Assembly: GCA_958296095.1 (NCBI GenBank)
Contig: OY282434.1
Location: forward strand, 2,777,894-2,841,893
From: an uncultured Oligoflexales bacterium
GTDB taxonomy: Bacteria > Bdellovibrionota_B > Oligoflexia > Oligoflexales > JAPPIL01
DNA: 64,000 nt
Direction: 5' to 3'
In this document: positions 27,615-37,312 of the stretch, piece after piece
How the letters are laid out: each line of letters begins with the position of its first letter
Numbering within the stretch: position 1 is the stretch's first letter
Made by a program: the position numbers and the translations under genes
Notes under the pieces: generated by a model
Database searches by the model: none
What the model was told of the DNA's origin: nothing
Seen by the model: only the letters and a program-made list of their open reading frames with translations

Positions 27615-29138
27615 CTATCGCTTTTCCTCAGTGCGAGTAACTGTGCCATCTTTGCTACAAGAATAAAAGCAATGCTTCCCATTCCAATCAAGTTCAGACA
27701 AGAAAATTTCTACAAACACTTCGCGAAACTTAAAGAAATAATATTTTGACTCATCTTTCTGTTCGTAAATTTTATCTTTGTTATCATTGCGACTGAAGTT
27801 AACTGGTGTAGCTATCCCATTATGCATTAGATTGTTTCTAACTTGGTTAAGCTCTTCTATGCGCTTGCTATTGTGGGTTGGTATGTAACATTCAAAAAAT
27901 TTAGTCAATTTTTTCTTGAATGACCTGCCTAATAGTTTGAATTTCTCATGACTCCCCCATACTTCCAAAGCCTCTATCATACATATCAGCCTAATCTTCC
28001 AAGACGAGGAGTAGGTGTCGGCTATTGTCGCGGCTTCTGCAAGTTTGCTTATATCTTCGGTGAAGCCATCCTCACGTGATTCCTTGAATATTTTCTTAGC
28101 CAGATCTTCAAGTCCATGATTTGCTAATACAGGATAAACTTTGTCTATGTCTTTATCAAAATAGAACTCGCTCCTGTCATTGTGTCGGTGCTCTTCCAAA
28201 GATACCTCTAACGACTTAGCCGTTATGAAACGCATAAGTGGCACAGCATCTCTTAGGATTTTTCTGCTGTCAGAGTGCCATGTATCTGGTGTTTCTTCTT
28301 CCAGGGGTGCAATAAAAATTGAACCAACAGGAGATCTGTTACCGAATGTGTATCGTTCTACTCCGACTGTTCCGAAAGGCGTATTAATTCTATGCCCTGT
28401 CTGCATATTGCCTAGCAGTTTGGGGATATTTATGCGCAACATTTTAGCTTCGTTCTTTTTATGCGCGGTTAGCACTCCTTTTTCTACATGAAACTCGCAG
28501 TAACGCTCTCCTTCTTTTTTGCCTTTTCTATAACTGCGTATTCTCATCTGCTCTACACTCAGTTCATATTCTCCTGATTTTGATTTACATTTATCCAACC
28601 TGAATATATATGGTATGCTAAATATTTCATTTCCTACATGCCTCCACAGCTTTTTGTCTATAATGTCACGATCTTTTCGACAGGGAGGTATGGGGAGTTT
28701 AATTATCATGATGTCGTTGCGTTCAGCATTTACTATTATGTCTACATCTTTTATAGTAGTTGAATCTTCTGACACTACCGTCGCTTTGAATTTAGCATTA
28801 GAAATTATTTTGTTTCTTTCTAACCAACATTTTCTCATTTCTATTTTATTTTTCACACTACCAACTGCACCTGTTATATCTGCGATAGCCCTGTCTTCTT
28901 CAAATTTCATGTCATAACCGTGCAAAGTTTCAACGCATGAAGCTATTTTGAAAAACACTTCATACCGACCAAATGTTGTTGCAAGATAAGTAAGTTTCTT
29001 TAGCATGTCCTTGAATTCGCTTGATCCGCGCGGATTGCTTTTCAAAAAATCATAAGCGGCTTTCTTTGCGTTACCCACGTCTTCTGTGATTTGCTGATAT
29101 CTAGCGTATCTCTTATCATAATCTTTGCTATTACTCAC
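27615..29138 (-). CDS. Protein with a C-terminal HEPN-type RNxxxH motif, defence candidate
   Basis: The 507-aa soluble product is Lys/Glu-rich and starts at GTG 29138 after AGGA. The N-terminal ~100 residues are helical; the middle is beta-rich (residues ~130-300). The C-terminal helical part ends with RIEELNQVRNNLMHNG, where Arg434-Asn...His439 fits the HEPN R-x4-H active site. Overall size and order (beta-rich sensor region, then HEPN) resemble ApeA-type abortive-infection RNases, but I cannot confirm the family. It diverges from the phosphorothioation operon across ~220 bp. An RNA-cutting effector is inferred from motif and context. Confidence 0.65.
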   Translation of the reverse strand: MSNSKDYDKRYARYQQITEDVGNAKKAAYDFLKSNPRGSSEFKDMLKKLTYLATTFGRYEVFFKIASCVETLHGYDMKFEEDRAIADITGAVGSVKNKIEMRKCWLERNKIISNAKFKATVVSEDSTTIKDVDIIVNAERNDIMIIKLPIPPCRKDRDIIDKKLWRHVGNEIFSIPYIFRLDKCKSKSGEYELSVEQMRIRSYRKGKKEGERYCEFHVEKGVLTAHKKNEAKMLRINIPKLLGNMQTGHRINTPFGTVGVERYTFGNRSPVGSIFIAPLEEETPDTWHSDSRKILRDAVPLMRFITAKSLEVSLEEHRHNDRSEFYFDKDIDKVYPVLANHGLEDLAKKIFKESREDGFTEDISKLAEAATIADTYSSSWKIRLICMIEALEVWGSHEKFKLLGRSFKKKLTKFFECYIPTHNSKRIEELNQVRNNLMHNGIATPVNFSRNDNKDKIYEQKDESKYYFFKFREVFVEIFLSELDWNGKHCFYSCSKDGTVTRTEEKR

Positions 29139-29362
29139 TGAAGCATCCTATCTTTCTATGTAATTGCTAAGCCATGTGTTCTTCGTTCTTCATTCACCAC
29201 TAATCGACATTTCTAGCAAAAACTTTACACTCTCTCATTGGTCTACCACTTCTTACTACTGCGGCAAGAAATACCTGCCAACAAAATAAATCGCGACACT
29301 CTAAAGATTTTTTGTAAACAAACCGCAAAGAAGATCGACAACACAACAAGTTTGATTTGAAA
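29139..29362. other. Divergent regulatory region of the defence island
   Basis: This ~220-bp AT-rich gap separates the HEPN-type gene (minus) from the phosphorothioation operon (plus), so promoters for both should lie here. A short inverted repeat, TTTGT-AA-ACAAA, at about 29311-29322 could be an operator. No strong promoter hexamer pair seen. Confidence 0.4.
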
Positions 29363-29659
29363 ATGCGGGTAAACATTGAACAAATAGAACATAGTGTTAA
29401 GCAGTTACCAGCTTTGAAGCAAAGTCAGGAGTTTAGCTTTGCGTTCTTGCGTGCTTTTGGTGAGCCTGAAACGACGATTACCCGATTAAAGCAAGGCGAC
29501 TACAATCCTGCTGAGCATGCGGGAGAAGTTTTGTTAAGGAGAAAAAAATTTTTCAAAATAGCAACAGACAGAGAATGTTATGTCATGTTCAACTGGAGTT
29601 ACCCCCTGCAAAAGTTACCTACTGAGCGGCAGTTGCACAAGACAAAGATTATGAGATAA
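29363..29659 (+). CDS. Small protein like the N-terminus of a restriction-modification methyltransferase
   Basis: The 98-aa product from ATG 29363 contains FAFLRAFGEPETTITRLKQG, then GEVLLRRKKFFKIA. From memory this matches the N-terminal segment of class I SAM-dependent DNA methyltransferase/type II-like restriction enzymes (F-x-x-x-L-L-x-A-Y-G-x-P-K-A-T-I-x-R-L-x-x-G...G-E-V-L-x-K-x-x-x-F-F). No catalytic domain follows. Its stop overlaps the desulfurase start (TAATG), so it is translated ahead of, and coupled to, sspA. It may be a kept DNA-recognition module or a leftover of a longer enzyme. Confidence 0.5.
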   Translation: MRVNIEQIEHSVKQLPALKQSQEFSFAFLRAFGEPETTITRLKQGDYNPAEHAGEVLLRRKKFFKIATDRECYVMFNWSYPLQKLPTERQLHKTKIMR

Positions 29660-30810
29660 TGATTGTATATTTAAAAAAAAACGAGAAATTGCACACACCA
29701 AAACATATTTGTTATTTTGATAACAATGCAACCACTAGGCTATCCCCGTCAGTGACGGAGTATGTTGCCAATAGGTTTGTCGATGAGTTTATCAATGCTT
29801 CCGCGCAGTATCCTGCGGCTGAGCAGCTTCTTGATTGCATAGATAATGATCGCGAGTATCTTGCTCAACTTCTCGAAACGGGTGGTGCAAACATTTTTTT
29901 TACTAGTGGTGCAACTGAATCTATCAACACCATACTAAACCCAGTTTTTTGTTGGGAAAACTCATTGACCACAGTCATCACTTCTCGTCTTGAGCACAGT
30001 GCCGTAGACAGCTGTTTGATGAGACTGAAAAAACATGACATCAAGGTGTTATTTATTGAACATAACAAAAATGGTTTAGCCGATATCGATCATCTGGAAG
30101 AACTGAGCAAGAAACACCCACGTTCATTGGTAAATATTATCGGTGCTAACAACGAGACTGGAGTTTTACAACATCTTACAGATATTACCAATATCTGTAA
30201 GACTAACGATTGTTTAGTGCATGTTGATGCCGTGCAGATGTTGGGGCGGATGCCTATTGATCTACCGATGTTAGGTGTAGACTTTGCTAGCTTTTCCGCC
30301 CACAAGATAGGTGGTTTGAAAGGTGTTGGAATTACCTATGTCCGTGAGCCGAGAATTTTCACCCCGCTTATCCTGGGTGGCGGTCAACAGAACAATATGC
30401 GCGGCGGTACATACAACACAGGCGGAATTCGGGCTTTACGGCTAGCGTTGGCGGATACTCGACAATGGGACATAAAAGAAATAACAGCTTTGCGAGATAA
30501 TTTTGAAGTTTCTTTACAGAAATGTTGTCCCCATATCATAGTAAATTGCCAAAATGTTCCCCGTCTTTGCAATACCAGTAATATTTATTTCCCTAATATC
30601 AGCGGCCATGCCTTATTGATGGAGCTAGCAGCACGCGGCATCTATGTATCTCTTGGCTCAGCTTGTTATGGGGCACAACCTAGTAAAATAATTCAACAAC
30701 TTGGCCATAGTAAAGATTATGCAGAGTCGTGTTTGCGGTTTTCTTTCGCAGATTTCAACACGAAAGAAGAGATGGAATACGCATTGAAAACTATTGCTGA
30801 GGTGATTTGA
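29659..30810 (+). CDS. sspA: Cysteine desulfurase of the phosphorothioation system
   Basis: The 383-aa PLP enzyme belongs to the IscS/DndA group. It has YFDNNATTRLSP near the start, FTSGATESIN, HVDAVQMLGR, the PLP lysine in SAHKIGGLKG (Lys216), the GGGQQNNMRGGTYNTGG loop and the sulfur-carrying Cys336 in SLGSACYG. It would strip sulfur from cysteine and pass it to the PP-loop enzyme. The N-terminus is ~14 residues longer than usual for IscS. First committed gene of the operon; the next gene starts at a TTGA overlap. The Ssp rather than Dnd assignment rests on the DUF4007 and ATPase partners. Confidence 0.88.
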   Translation: MIVYLKKNEKLHTPKHICYFDNNATTRLSPSVTEYVANRFVDEFINASAQYPAAEQLLDCIDNDREYLAQLLETGGANIFFTSGATESINTILNPVFCWENSLTTVITSRLEHSAVDSCLMRLKKHDIKVLFIEHNKNGLADIDHLEELSKKHPRSLVNIIGANNETGVLQHLTDITNICKTNDCLVHVDAVQMLGRMPIDLPMLGVDFASFSAHKIGGLKGVGITYVREPRIFTPLILGGGQQNNMRGGTYNTGGIRALRLALADTRQWDIKEITALRDNFEVSLQKCCPHIIVNCQNVPRLCNTSNIYFPNISGHALLMELAARGIYVSLGSACYGAQPSKIIQQLGHSKDYAESCLRFSFADFNTKEEMEYALKTIAEVI

Positions 30811-31712
30811 TTTTGAAATTTGGGGGTCATGAAACATTTCCGTTACGAGATAATTGGTTATTTAAGGGCATACAATTGCTCAAAACACACGGAGATGTAT
30901 TTGCTGATCGCGACAACGCTATTGTGCTTCTAGGCGTTGGCACAAATATGGTTAAATCAATTCGCCATTGGTTGTTAGCGACGGAATGCGCGAAAATAAA
31001 GAATCAACAACTACTACCCAACACAATTGGACAATTGATTGATAAATACGATCCATACTATGATTGCCTTGGCTCAGTTTGGTTGTTGCACTACCATCTT
31101 GCTTGCAACGAAGAATACGCCACGACCTGGTTTTGGTTTTTTAATAAATTTGCTGTAAGTGAATTTAGTGCAGAATCAGTAGCGCATTACTTAGAAAGAT
31201 ACTGTCAAGTAATCGGGAAAAAAGTTAGCTCTGCAACTTTACAAAAAGACATAAATGTGTTGCTACGGATGTATAGTGAATCCGATTTTTACAGAAATAA
31301 AACCCCTGAAGACATCAATATATGTCCATTATCTAGACTATCTTTGCTTAAAAAACAAGACAACGACAACTACAAGATTATTGCCCCCGACGCAGATAGT
31401 TTGCCTAGTGAGATATTTGCATATGCCCTAATCAGATTTTGGCAGGATAATTTTAAAGAAATATCTCAGTTTTCTTTTGATGAGCTACTTAATCGCGATG
31501 CATCTCCAACAAAAATATTTTGTCTGAATGTAGATAGCACAATAGAAATTTTAGACAAGATTGTTGAGAGATACAGTGGTAGCATAACTTACCGGCATGC
31601 AGGTGGTATTTTTGTTATCGAAATGGGCCGAGGGCTAAAGCCAGAAAATTTTCTACGTCGGTATTACAATGGAGAAAATGGTGGCGGATATTCAGGTAAA
31701 TATAAAAGATAA
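30807..31712 (+). CDS. sspB: DUF4007-family protein, SspB-like DNA nickase candidate
   Basis: The 301-aa product begins KFGGHETFPLRDNWLFKG, the DUF4007 hallmark (GHETFPLR-x-x-W-L-x-K). In characterised Ssp systems the DUF4007 protein SspB nicks DNA to allow single-strand phosphorothioation. The start is TTG 30807, overlapping the sspA stop as TTGA; TTG 30813 is an alternative. The middle is helical and AT-rich. Its 3' end overlaps the next gene by 44 bp. Confidence 0.82.
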   Translation: MILKFGGHETFPLRDNWLFKGIQLLKTHGDVFADRDNAIVLLGVGTNMVKSIRHWLLATECAKIKNQQLLPNTIGQLIDKYDPYYDCLGSVWLLHYHLACNEEYATTWFWFFNKFAVSEFSAESVAHYLERYCQVIGKKVSSATLQKDINVLLRMYSESDFYRNKTPEDINICPLSRLSLLKKQDNDNYKIIAPDADSLPSEIFAYALIRFWQDNFKEISQFSFDELLNRDASPTKIFCLNVDSTIEILDKIVERYSGSITYRHAGGIFVIEMGRGLKPENFLRRYYNGENGGGYSGKYKR

Positions 31713-34700
31713 TTTTGCTCGATCTACAAATATAAAGCTTGATTTTTATCAAGAAAAGGAGCTGAAAGATGTTATCTTGTCTGATAAATTTCAGGATAGA
31801 TATGTAGAAGTTGCCAGGCCTTTGGTTGATAAATATTCCAATCAGCGTGTGCATGTTATAGCAGGCACTCCGGGCACAGGTAAGTCTACCTTCGCGTTGT
31901 TCCTGGCCAGAAGTATAACAAAAAACAACAGACGATCTGTAAGCACGGTTATCAAAAATCAACGGGTGGAAGTCTCAGAAAGATTCCGTCAGTGTTGGTC
32001 GAAAATTCACAAAACCTCGTATCTTCCTGTTTTTCTTAATGGAGATGAAGGTGAGATAGAAGATGCTTTTTACTCGGCACTTAGCGATGTTTTTGCCCGA
32101 CATGGTTGGCAAAAACAATTTGATCAACTAGCTAGTTGTTGCTCAGCAAGGGCATTAAACATTATATCTAGGTGGCAAAGAGATTATCCCCACAAACACA
32201 AAGAACTACGTAATATAATCGATGAAAAAACCGGTAACTACAAGAGATATATCAACGCATTACGTAAGAATAGACTGTTTGCGCAAAAGATTTTTTCGGA
32301 GATATACGGCCAGATAACCGGTGGCGCTCACGTCAGCTCCTATCGGTATGGGAACATTGTCAATCTATACCGTGACGCAACAAAATATTTGCGATGCCAC
32401 AGCGAGTATGCTGGGATTTTTATTATTTATGATGAGTTTGGTAAATTTCTTGAGCGTGGGATAAGGCAATCCAAAAATTTTGATTTGCAATTCTTACAGG
32501 ACATGGCAGAATTGTGCAACAAGGGCGAGGAACAACATACACACCTGCTACTGATCAGTCACCTACCTTTATCACAGTATACATATCAACTTTCGCCATG
32601 CATGCAACAAGAGTGGCAAAAAATTGAGGGACGATTCCAGCAACTGTCATTCAACCGTGGAGGTGCATCAAACTACAATATTGTTGCCTCAGTATTCAGC
32701 TCTGATAATTGCCTGCACAAAAAATTTGTTGGGTTTGTAGATTGTTGGCAAAAACAAAACCAAATCACAAATAATTTGCTTGCATTGTGTGCGTGTAAGC
32801 GTAAGACGCTGAGTATATGCTACCCTTTACACCCTTTGGTGATTGGTCTCTTACCGTTGTTGAGTGAAAAAGTTGCTCAGAATGAACGCACCATGTTTTC
32901 TTTTCTTACTCGCAACGAAGAATTTTCATTGCCTCGTTATCTGGTAGAAACAAAATTAGAAAAAAACAAACTTCAGTTTATGCCGCTAGCTAATTTTTAT
33001 AACTACTTTGCACCATTAATAGGCTCTAACAATCAAGAGGGCCGGCAAGCAAAAATTAAAGTAATCGTAGATGATCTTCTCAACAATCTTGAGCCCAACA
33101 ATCTATGCGCTAAAGATATTGTTATTCTGCTCAGTTTAGTTGAGATAATCAACAATCGCACCATAATTAATGTAAATAAACAGTCAATTTTTAGCCTGCT
33201 GCTTGGTTTACACCGTCAAGAAAAAATAGCAAAAGAACTTAGCTATCTACAAAAACTCAAGATGATCACTTTCAATAAACTAAAGCAGGAATTTAATTTA
33301 TTTGATGGCTCTCCAATTAACCTCTCTGAAGAAATAGCGAGTATCAGACAAACAAAGCTGACAACGGCAGACTATTGTTGTATCCTAAAGAAAAATTTTC
33401 CACTGTCGTTTCTTACCCCCAAGAAATACAATTTTAACCACGGCATCACCAGGTTTTTTCGTGAACAGTTGCTGTCCATTGAGGATCTCGAATCTGACAG
33501 ATTCAAAATAAACTACGCACAGGAAGATGGTAAGATATTTTACACAGTTCCCTTTACTGAGTCGGAGGTCTGTCACATTAAGCACCTTCTCCGTCAAATA
33601 CATCTACCGTCTGCTTTATTTATCACAACTAACGAACCCGTCAACATAACCGATAATTTGCTAGAATTACAAGCAATAGAACAAATATATTCACGCAAAG
33701 ACTTAATATCTACAGGCACAACTGCCAAAAAAGAACTCGATCATCATCGTCACATCGCTCAGGGATTAATCAAAAAATCTCTGGAGAAAATTCGCTCAAA
33801 TTTGCACATGGATGCTTCTATTTTTTATCTCGGTGATTGTTTGGATAACAACGTAAAAAGCTTATCTTATTTAGCAAGTTTTGCCAGCGAAATTTGCACT
33901 CGCGAGTACACTAAGTATCCGTTGTTTAACAATGAGATGCTTAATAGACATCGCGCTAGCACACCAGTCATTCAGGGGCGTAGCCGTTTTATAGGATCTT
34001 TTACAAACTATTTTGACCAACCAAGAAGATTGCATGTTGACAAGTTTTTTATCGAAGGTGGCGGGCCTGATTTTGCAATATTCAAAGCTCTTTTCCGAGC
34101 GAATACTTTTGTGGATAAATCAGATGATTTACTAAAGCTAAAAAGAAGCAGTGCGCTGTTTCCATTATTTACCGATTTCTGTGATTTGCTGAAAGAATCT
34201 GAGCAAACATCTGTTTCCCTGAATGACTTAATATCTCGGTGGCAAAAACCACCATTCGGAGTGCGAGTATCGCTGATTCCACTGTATGTTAGTGTGTTCG
34301 TTAGGCTTACTCCATCGCCAGTTAGTTTTTACTACAATGGTATATATGTTGCGAGAATTGATGCAGATCTGTTTGAAGGTTTGATAAGACAGCCCAAAAA
34401 ATACTCTATACGTATGGTTGTGGTTGACGCGGAAAAACGTGTATATCTGCAGAGATTACGGGAAAAATTTTCGGCCTGTCTCCCTATGTCAATGCGTCTT
34501 GACCAGCCTCTACTTAGTTTTGCAAATGTCGCGGCACTTGTGTCACAATTTCATTCAATTATTCCCAACTATACTCGTAGACACGAGCTATTGACACCAC
34601 GCATGAAAAAACTTGTCAATGCACTTGACAGCCTTTGTCAGCCTGAGATTTTTTTTCTTACTGATCTTCCTAAAATTTATCAGCAGAAAATATTTTCTGA

Positions 34701-35391
34701 ATTGAGATATACTGACAAGCATACACTCTTGCAAAATTTGGAAAAAGATCTTCTGTTTTTATTTAATTGTTATGTAAATTTAATCAAGCGCTTGGCCAAG
34801 AAACAAGGTGATGTATTGTGTAAGTTGCAAGAAAATAATGGTGTTGAGCGAAAAATTGTCCGAGGTGCTCCATTGAGCAAATACTGGAAAACGACGATGC
34901 AATCGTTACCTAAGCGAGTACTAACATTTCCGTTTAGTTCAGTTACTAGACATCTAATTAATCGAATTATGCAACTAGGCAACGAAGCCAGTAACCAGCT
35001 TGTTGTTGAAAACATAGCAGATGCTTTGACAGGAGCTAATCCCAAGAATTGGAACGAAAAGGGTGAGGTGCTGTTTGATTTTAATTTGCAACGTTCTATA
35101 GCTGAAATTGAGGAAGTAAATCATTTGCAAACTAGAGATAAGGTTAATTTGGTACGAATATCGAGTCTCAAACATAACAGTGAACCTGTAGTGTACGAAA
35201 TTGTTCAAGCCGATTTGAATCTAAAATTTCATGGCAAGTTGTTAGATGAATTTTATAATTTTCTGGGGCATCTGCCTGATACCGAGAAAAACACTATTTT
35301 ACTGGAATTAATAAAGAAAATAAATATCAAAAAGTTACTACATCCGTCTAAAGTTACGGATGAAGCAAGTATTGGCGAAGCATGGGGATAA
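31669..35391 (+). CDS. sspC: Large P-loop ATPase, SspC-like
   Basis: The 1240-aa product has Walker A AGTPGTGKST (residues 65-74) and Walker B FIIYDEFGKF (~251-260), plus a following LLLISHLPLS segment. The remaining ~950 residues are mostly helical with no recognised catalytic motif. By position between the DUF4007 protein and the PP-loop enzyme it corresponds to SspC, the ATPase of the Ssp complex. ATG 31669 lies inside the sspB 3' end; an ATG at 31678 is an alternative. A BrxC-like role was considered, but no BREX genes are present. Confidence 0.8.
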   Translation: MEKMVADIQVNIKDNFARSTNIKLDFYQEKELKDVILSDKFQDRYVEVARPLVDKYSNQRVHVIAGTPGTGKSTFALFLARSITKNNRRSVSTVIKNQRVEVSERFRQCWSKIHKTSYLPVFLNGDEGEIEDAFYSALSDVFARHGWQKQFDQLASCCSARALNIISRWQRDYPHKHKELRNIIDEKTGNYKRYINALRKNRLFAQKIFSEIYGQITGGAHVSSYRYGNIVNLYRDATKYLRCHSEYAGIFIIYDEFGKFLERGIRQSKNFDLQFLQDMAELCNKGEEQHTHLLLISHLPLSQYTYQLSPCMQQEWQKIEGRFQQLSFNRGGASNYNIVASVFSSDNCLHKKFVGFVDCWQKQNQITNNLLALCACKRKTLSICYPLHPLVIGLLPLLSEKVAQNERTMFSFLTRNEEFSLPRYLVETKLEKNKLQFMPLANFYNYFAPLIGSNNQEGRQAKIKVIVDDLLNNLEPNNLCAKDIVILLSLVEIINNRTIINVNKQSIFSLLLGLHRQEKIAKELSYLQKLKMITFNKLKQEFNLFDGSPINLSEEIASIRQTKLTTADYCCILKKNFPLSFLTPKKYNFNHGITRFFREQLLSIEDLESDRFKINYAQEDGKIFYTVPFTESEVCHIKHLLRQIHLPSALFITTNEPVNITDNLLELQAIEQIYSRKDLISTGTTAKKELDHHRHIAQGLIKKSLEKIRSNLHMDASIFYLGDCLDNNVKSLSYLASFASEICTREYTKYPLFNNEMLNRHRASTPVIQGRSRFIGSFTNYFDQPRRLHVDKFFIEGGGPDFAIFKALFRANTFVDKSDDLLKLKRSSALFPLFTDFCDLLKESEQTSVSLNDLISRWQKPPFGVRVSLIPLYVSVFVRLTPSPVSFYYNGIYVARIDADLFEGLIRQPKKYSIRMVVVDAEKRVYLQRLREKFSACLPMSMRLDQPLLSFANVAALVSQFHSIIPNYTRRHELLTPRMKKLVNALDSLCQPEIFFLTDLPKIYQQKIFSELRYTDKHTLLQNLEKDLLFLFNCYVNLIKRLAKKQGDVLCKLQENNGVERKIVRGAPLSKYWKTTMQSLPKRVLTFPFSSVTRHLINRIMQLGNEASNQLVVENIADALTGANPKNWNEKGEVLFDFNLQRSIAEIEEVNHLQTRDKVNLVRISSLKHNSEPVVYEIVQADLNLKFHGKLLDEFYNFLGHLPDTEKNTILLELIKKINIKKLLHPSKVTDEASIGEAWG

Positions 35392-35408
35392 TAAATGGGG
35401 GGTGATGA

Positions 35409-36227
35409 ATGGGGTATCTCGACTTTGACAAAAAAGCACGGCACATCGTTTCTTTATCAGGGGGGAAAGATTCGACAGCCTTGGCCGTTTATCTGAAAAA
35501 TAAAATTCCCCAGTTAGAATATGTTTTTTGCGATACTGGAGCTGAACTTGTTGAAACTTATGAATACCTTGACCGAGTGGAATCCTTTTTGGAAAAAAAG
35601 CTTGTTCGTCTGAATAGCGGTAAGGCATTTGAAGAATACTTGGATAAGCATCGAAATTTTTTGCCATCACCGATGTCGAGATGGTGCACAGCTGAGATGA
35701 AAATAAAGCCCTATGAGGATTATATTGGCAGCGATAGGTGTTTCTCTTATCTTGGTATCCGTGCCGATGAGCGCCGAGAAGGCTATATCTCCAGACTGCC
35801 GAATATCACAGCAGTCTACCCTTTCCAAGAAGATGGCATCGATCGTAATGCGGTATACAAGATTCTTGAAGATTCTGGGCTTGGTCTACCGAAATACTAC
35901 GCCTGGCGATCACGATCGGGGTGTTATTTCTGTTTTTTTCAGCGTAGTATCGAATGGGTAGGGCTGTTGGAGCGTCATCCTAAACTCTTTGCTAAAGCTG
36001 AAAAATTCGAGCAAATGGGTTACAACGGTGGCAGTGAAAAATTTACTTGGGTAAAGGGAAGAACTCTTGACTGGATCAGAAAAAACAAGGATGCTATTAA
36101 GGAGTCCCATAGGGTGCGGATGGAGAAACAAGCGATGAAGCAACAACACAAAACCATTCATGACGTGTTTTCTGAGGCTGCAGATCAGGAATCAGCGAAG
36201 CGTCCCTGTGATATCTGTGATATATGA
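35409..36227 (+). CDS. sspD: PP-loop ATP pyrophosphatase, SspD/DndC-like
   Basis: The 272-aa product has the PP-loop SLSGGKDST (residues 15-23) of the PAPS-reductase/adenine-nucleotide alpha-hydrolase family. Cys93 (SRWCTAEMKIKP) and Cys172/Cys175 (SGCYFCF) could hold an iron-sulfur cluster as in DndC, and there is a C-terminal CDIC. It would activate the DNA backbone with ATP and add sulfur supplied by SspA. It starts 17 bp after sspC behind a GGGG-type site and overlaps the next gene by 4 bp (ATGA). Confidence 0.88.
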   Translation: MGYLDFDKKARHIVSLSGGKDSTALAVYLKNKIPQLEYVFCDTGAELVETYEYLDRVESFLEKKLVRLNSGKAFEEYLDKHRNFLPSPMSRWCTAEMKIKPYEDYIGSDRCFSYLGIRADERREGYISRLPNITAVYPFQEDGIDRNAVYKILEDSGLGLPKYYAWRSRSGCYFCFFQRSIEWVGLLERHPKLFAKAEKFEQMGYNGGSEKFTWVKGRTLDWIRKNKDAIKESHRVRMEKQAMKQQHKTIHDVFSEAADQESAKRPCDICDI

Positions 36228-37312
36228 CTGCTAGCTCAAAAATTTCTATCGAACGCTGGCGCACCGCGATCAGGCGTAAACGCTGTTCTCGACCAATCAA
36301 GCTCGCTTTACGTGACGCGGTTCTTGGGCATGGTTTAAGTTTTTTTGATTATGGCTGTGGCTATGGTGAAGATATTAAATATGTAGCTAGGCAAGGAATC
36401 GCTGCTAGTGGATTTGATGCGCATTTTTCCCCGCAAAGCCCCAAACAATCTGCACATGTCGTTAATCTTGGTTATGTTATTAACGTCATCGAGAATCAAT
36501 GTGAGCGGCTAGCTGTTCTCAAAGACTCTTTCAAGTTAGCAAAAACATGTCTGATCGTTGCTGCACAAGGACCGAAGGCAATGGCTAGCCATGCGCTTGT
36601 CTTCGGCGATGGTTATTTAACAAGTCGCAACACTTTTCAAAAGTATTACCGCCAGAAAGAACTGCAATCTTTGTTGAACAAAACGCTCAACACCACCAGT
36701 TATCCAGCAGGAGCAGGAGTTTTCTACGTGTTCAAGGATAAGTTGGCACGTGATTTATATCTGATCTCTAAAGCAAAAAAATTCACAGGGTATACTGAGG
36801 TTAAGCGGTTGCTTAGCAAACTCCGAAACAATCGAACAATTAGTCAAGCTATTTCTAACTCACCTCTAGGAAAAAAATTACCCTATACTCTTTACGTGCA
36901 CTACTCAGCCGTGCCATACTTGCCGATAGTTTTGCGTCACTACATCGCTTGTGGGCAGACGATGGTCACTGATATTGCTGGTGAAGGTGACACAGTTGTA
37001 AAGTTGACACAAAAGGCTATTTCCTTTCTACGTTATCGGGAGTTTGACGACAGTCCACATCCAGAATTAATCTGCTCACATATTGTGGATACCGAAAACT
37101 GTAAGGTACATTTTCGTGACTACAGCAGATCGGATAATCCTCCTATTTTACATCGTAAAGAAACATTTGTTGCTAAAAACTATCCGCGTTATCAAGCATT
37201 TCGTAAGCTGACAATTTCTGAAGAAAAGCTAGGTCTGCTCAATCGCAACGATATTGGCTATCGGCAGAATTGGCAAAAACTTATCGACACGATTCCGCAT
37301 TATTCAGCCTAA
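36224..37312 (+). CDS. Phosphorothioation-associated putative methyltransferase
   Basis: The 362-aa product begins with basic residues (ERWRTAIRRKRCSRPI), followed by a SAM-binding motif I, LSFFDYGCGYGEDIKYVARQ, and NLGYVINVIEN. This matches my memory of the family annotated as DNA phosphorothioation-associated putative methyltransferase (TIGR04096). Its substrate is not established. ATGA overlap with sspD shows coupling, and its stop overlaps the stop of the convergent SspE-like gene by 4 bp. Confidence 0.8.
   Translation: MTASSKISIERWRTAIRRKRCSRPIKLALRDAVLGHGLSFFDYGCGYGEDIKYVARQGIAASGFDAHFSPQSPKQSAHVVNLGYVINVIENQCERLAVLKDSFKLAKTCLIVAAQGPKAMASHALVFGDGYLTSRNTFQKYYRQKELQSLLNKTLNTTSYPAGAGVFYVFKDKLARDLYLISKAKKFTGYTEVKRLLSKLRNNRTISQAISNSPLGKKLPYTLYVHYSAVPYLPIVLRHYIACGQTMVTDIAGEGDTVVKLTQKAISFLRYREFDDSPHPELICSHIVDTENCKVHFRDYSRSDNPPILHRKETFVAKNYPRYQAFRKLTISEEKLGLLNRNDIGYRQNWQKLIDTIPHYSA

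Noticed and set aside
31669..35391. BrxC of a BREX system
   Set aside because: The neighbours are cysteine desulfurase, DUF4007 and PP-loop enzymes, with no PglX, PglZ or BrxL; Ssp fits better.
29659..36227. Canonical Dnd system
   Set aside because: DndD and DndE are not present; the DUF4007 protein and the large ATPase indicate the Ssp type.
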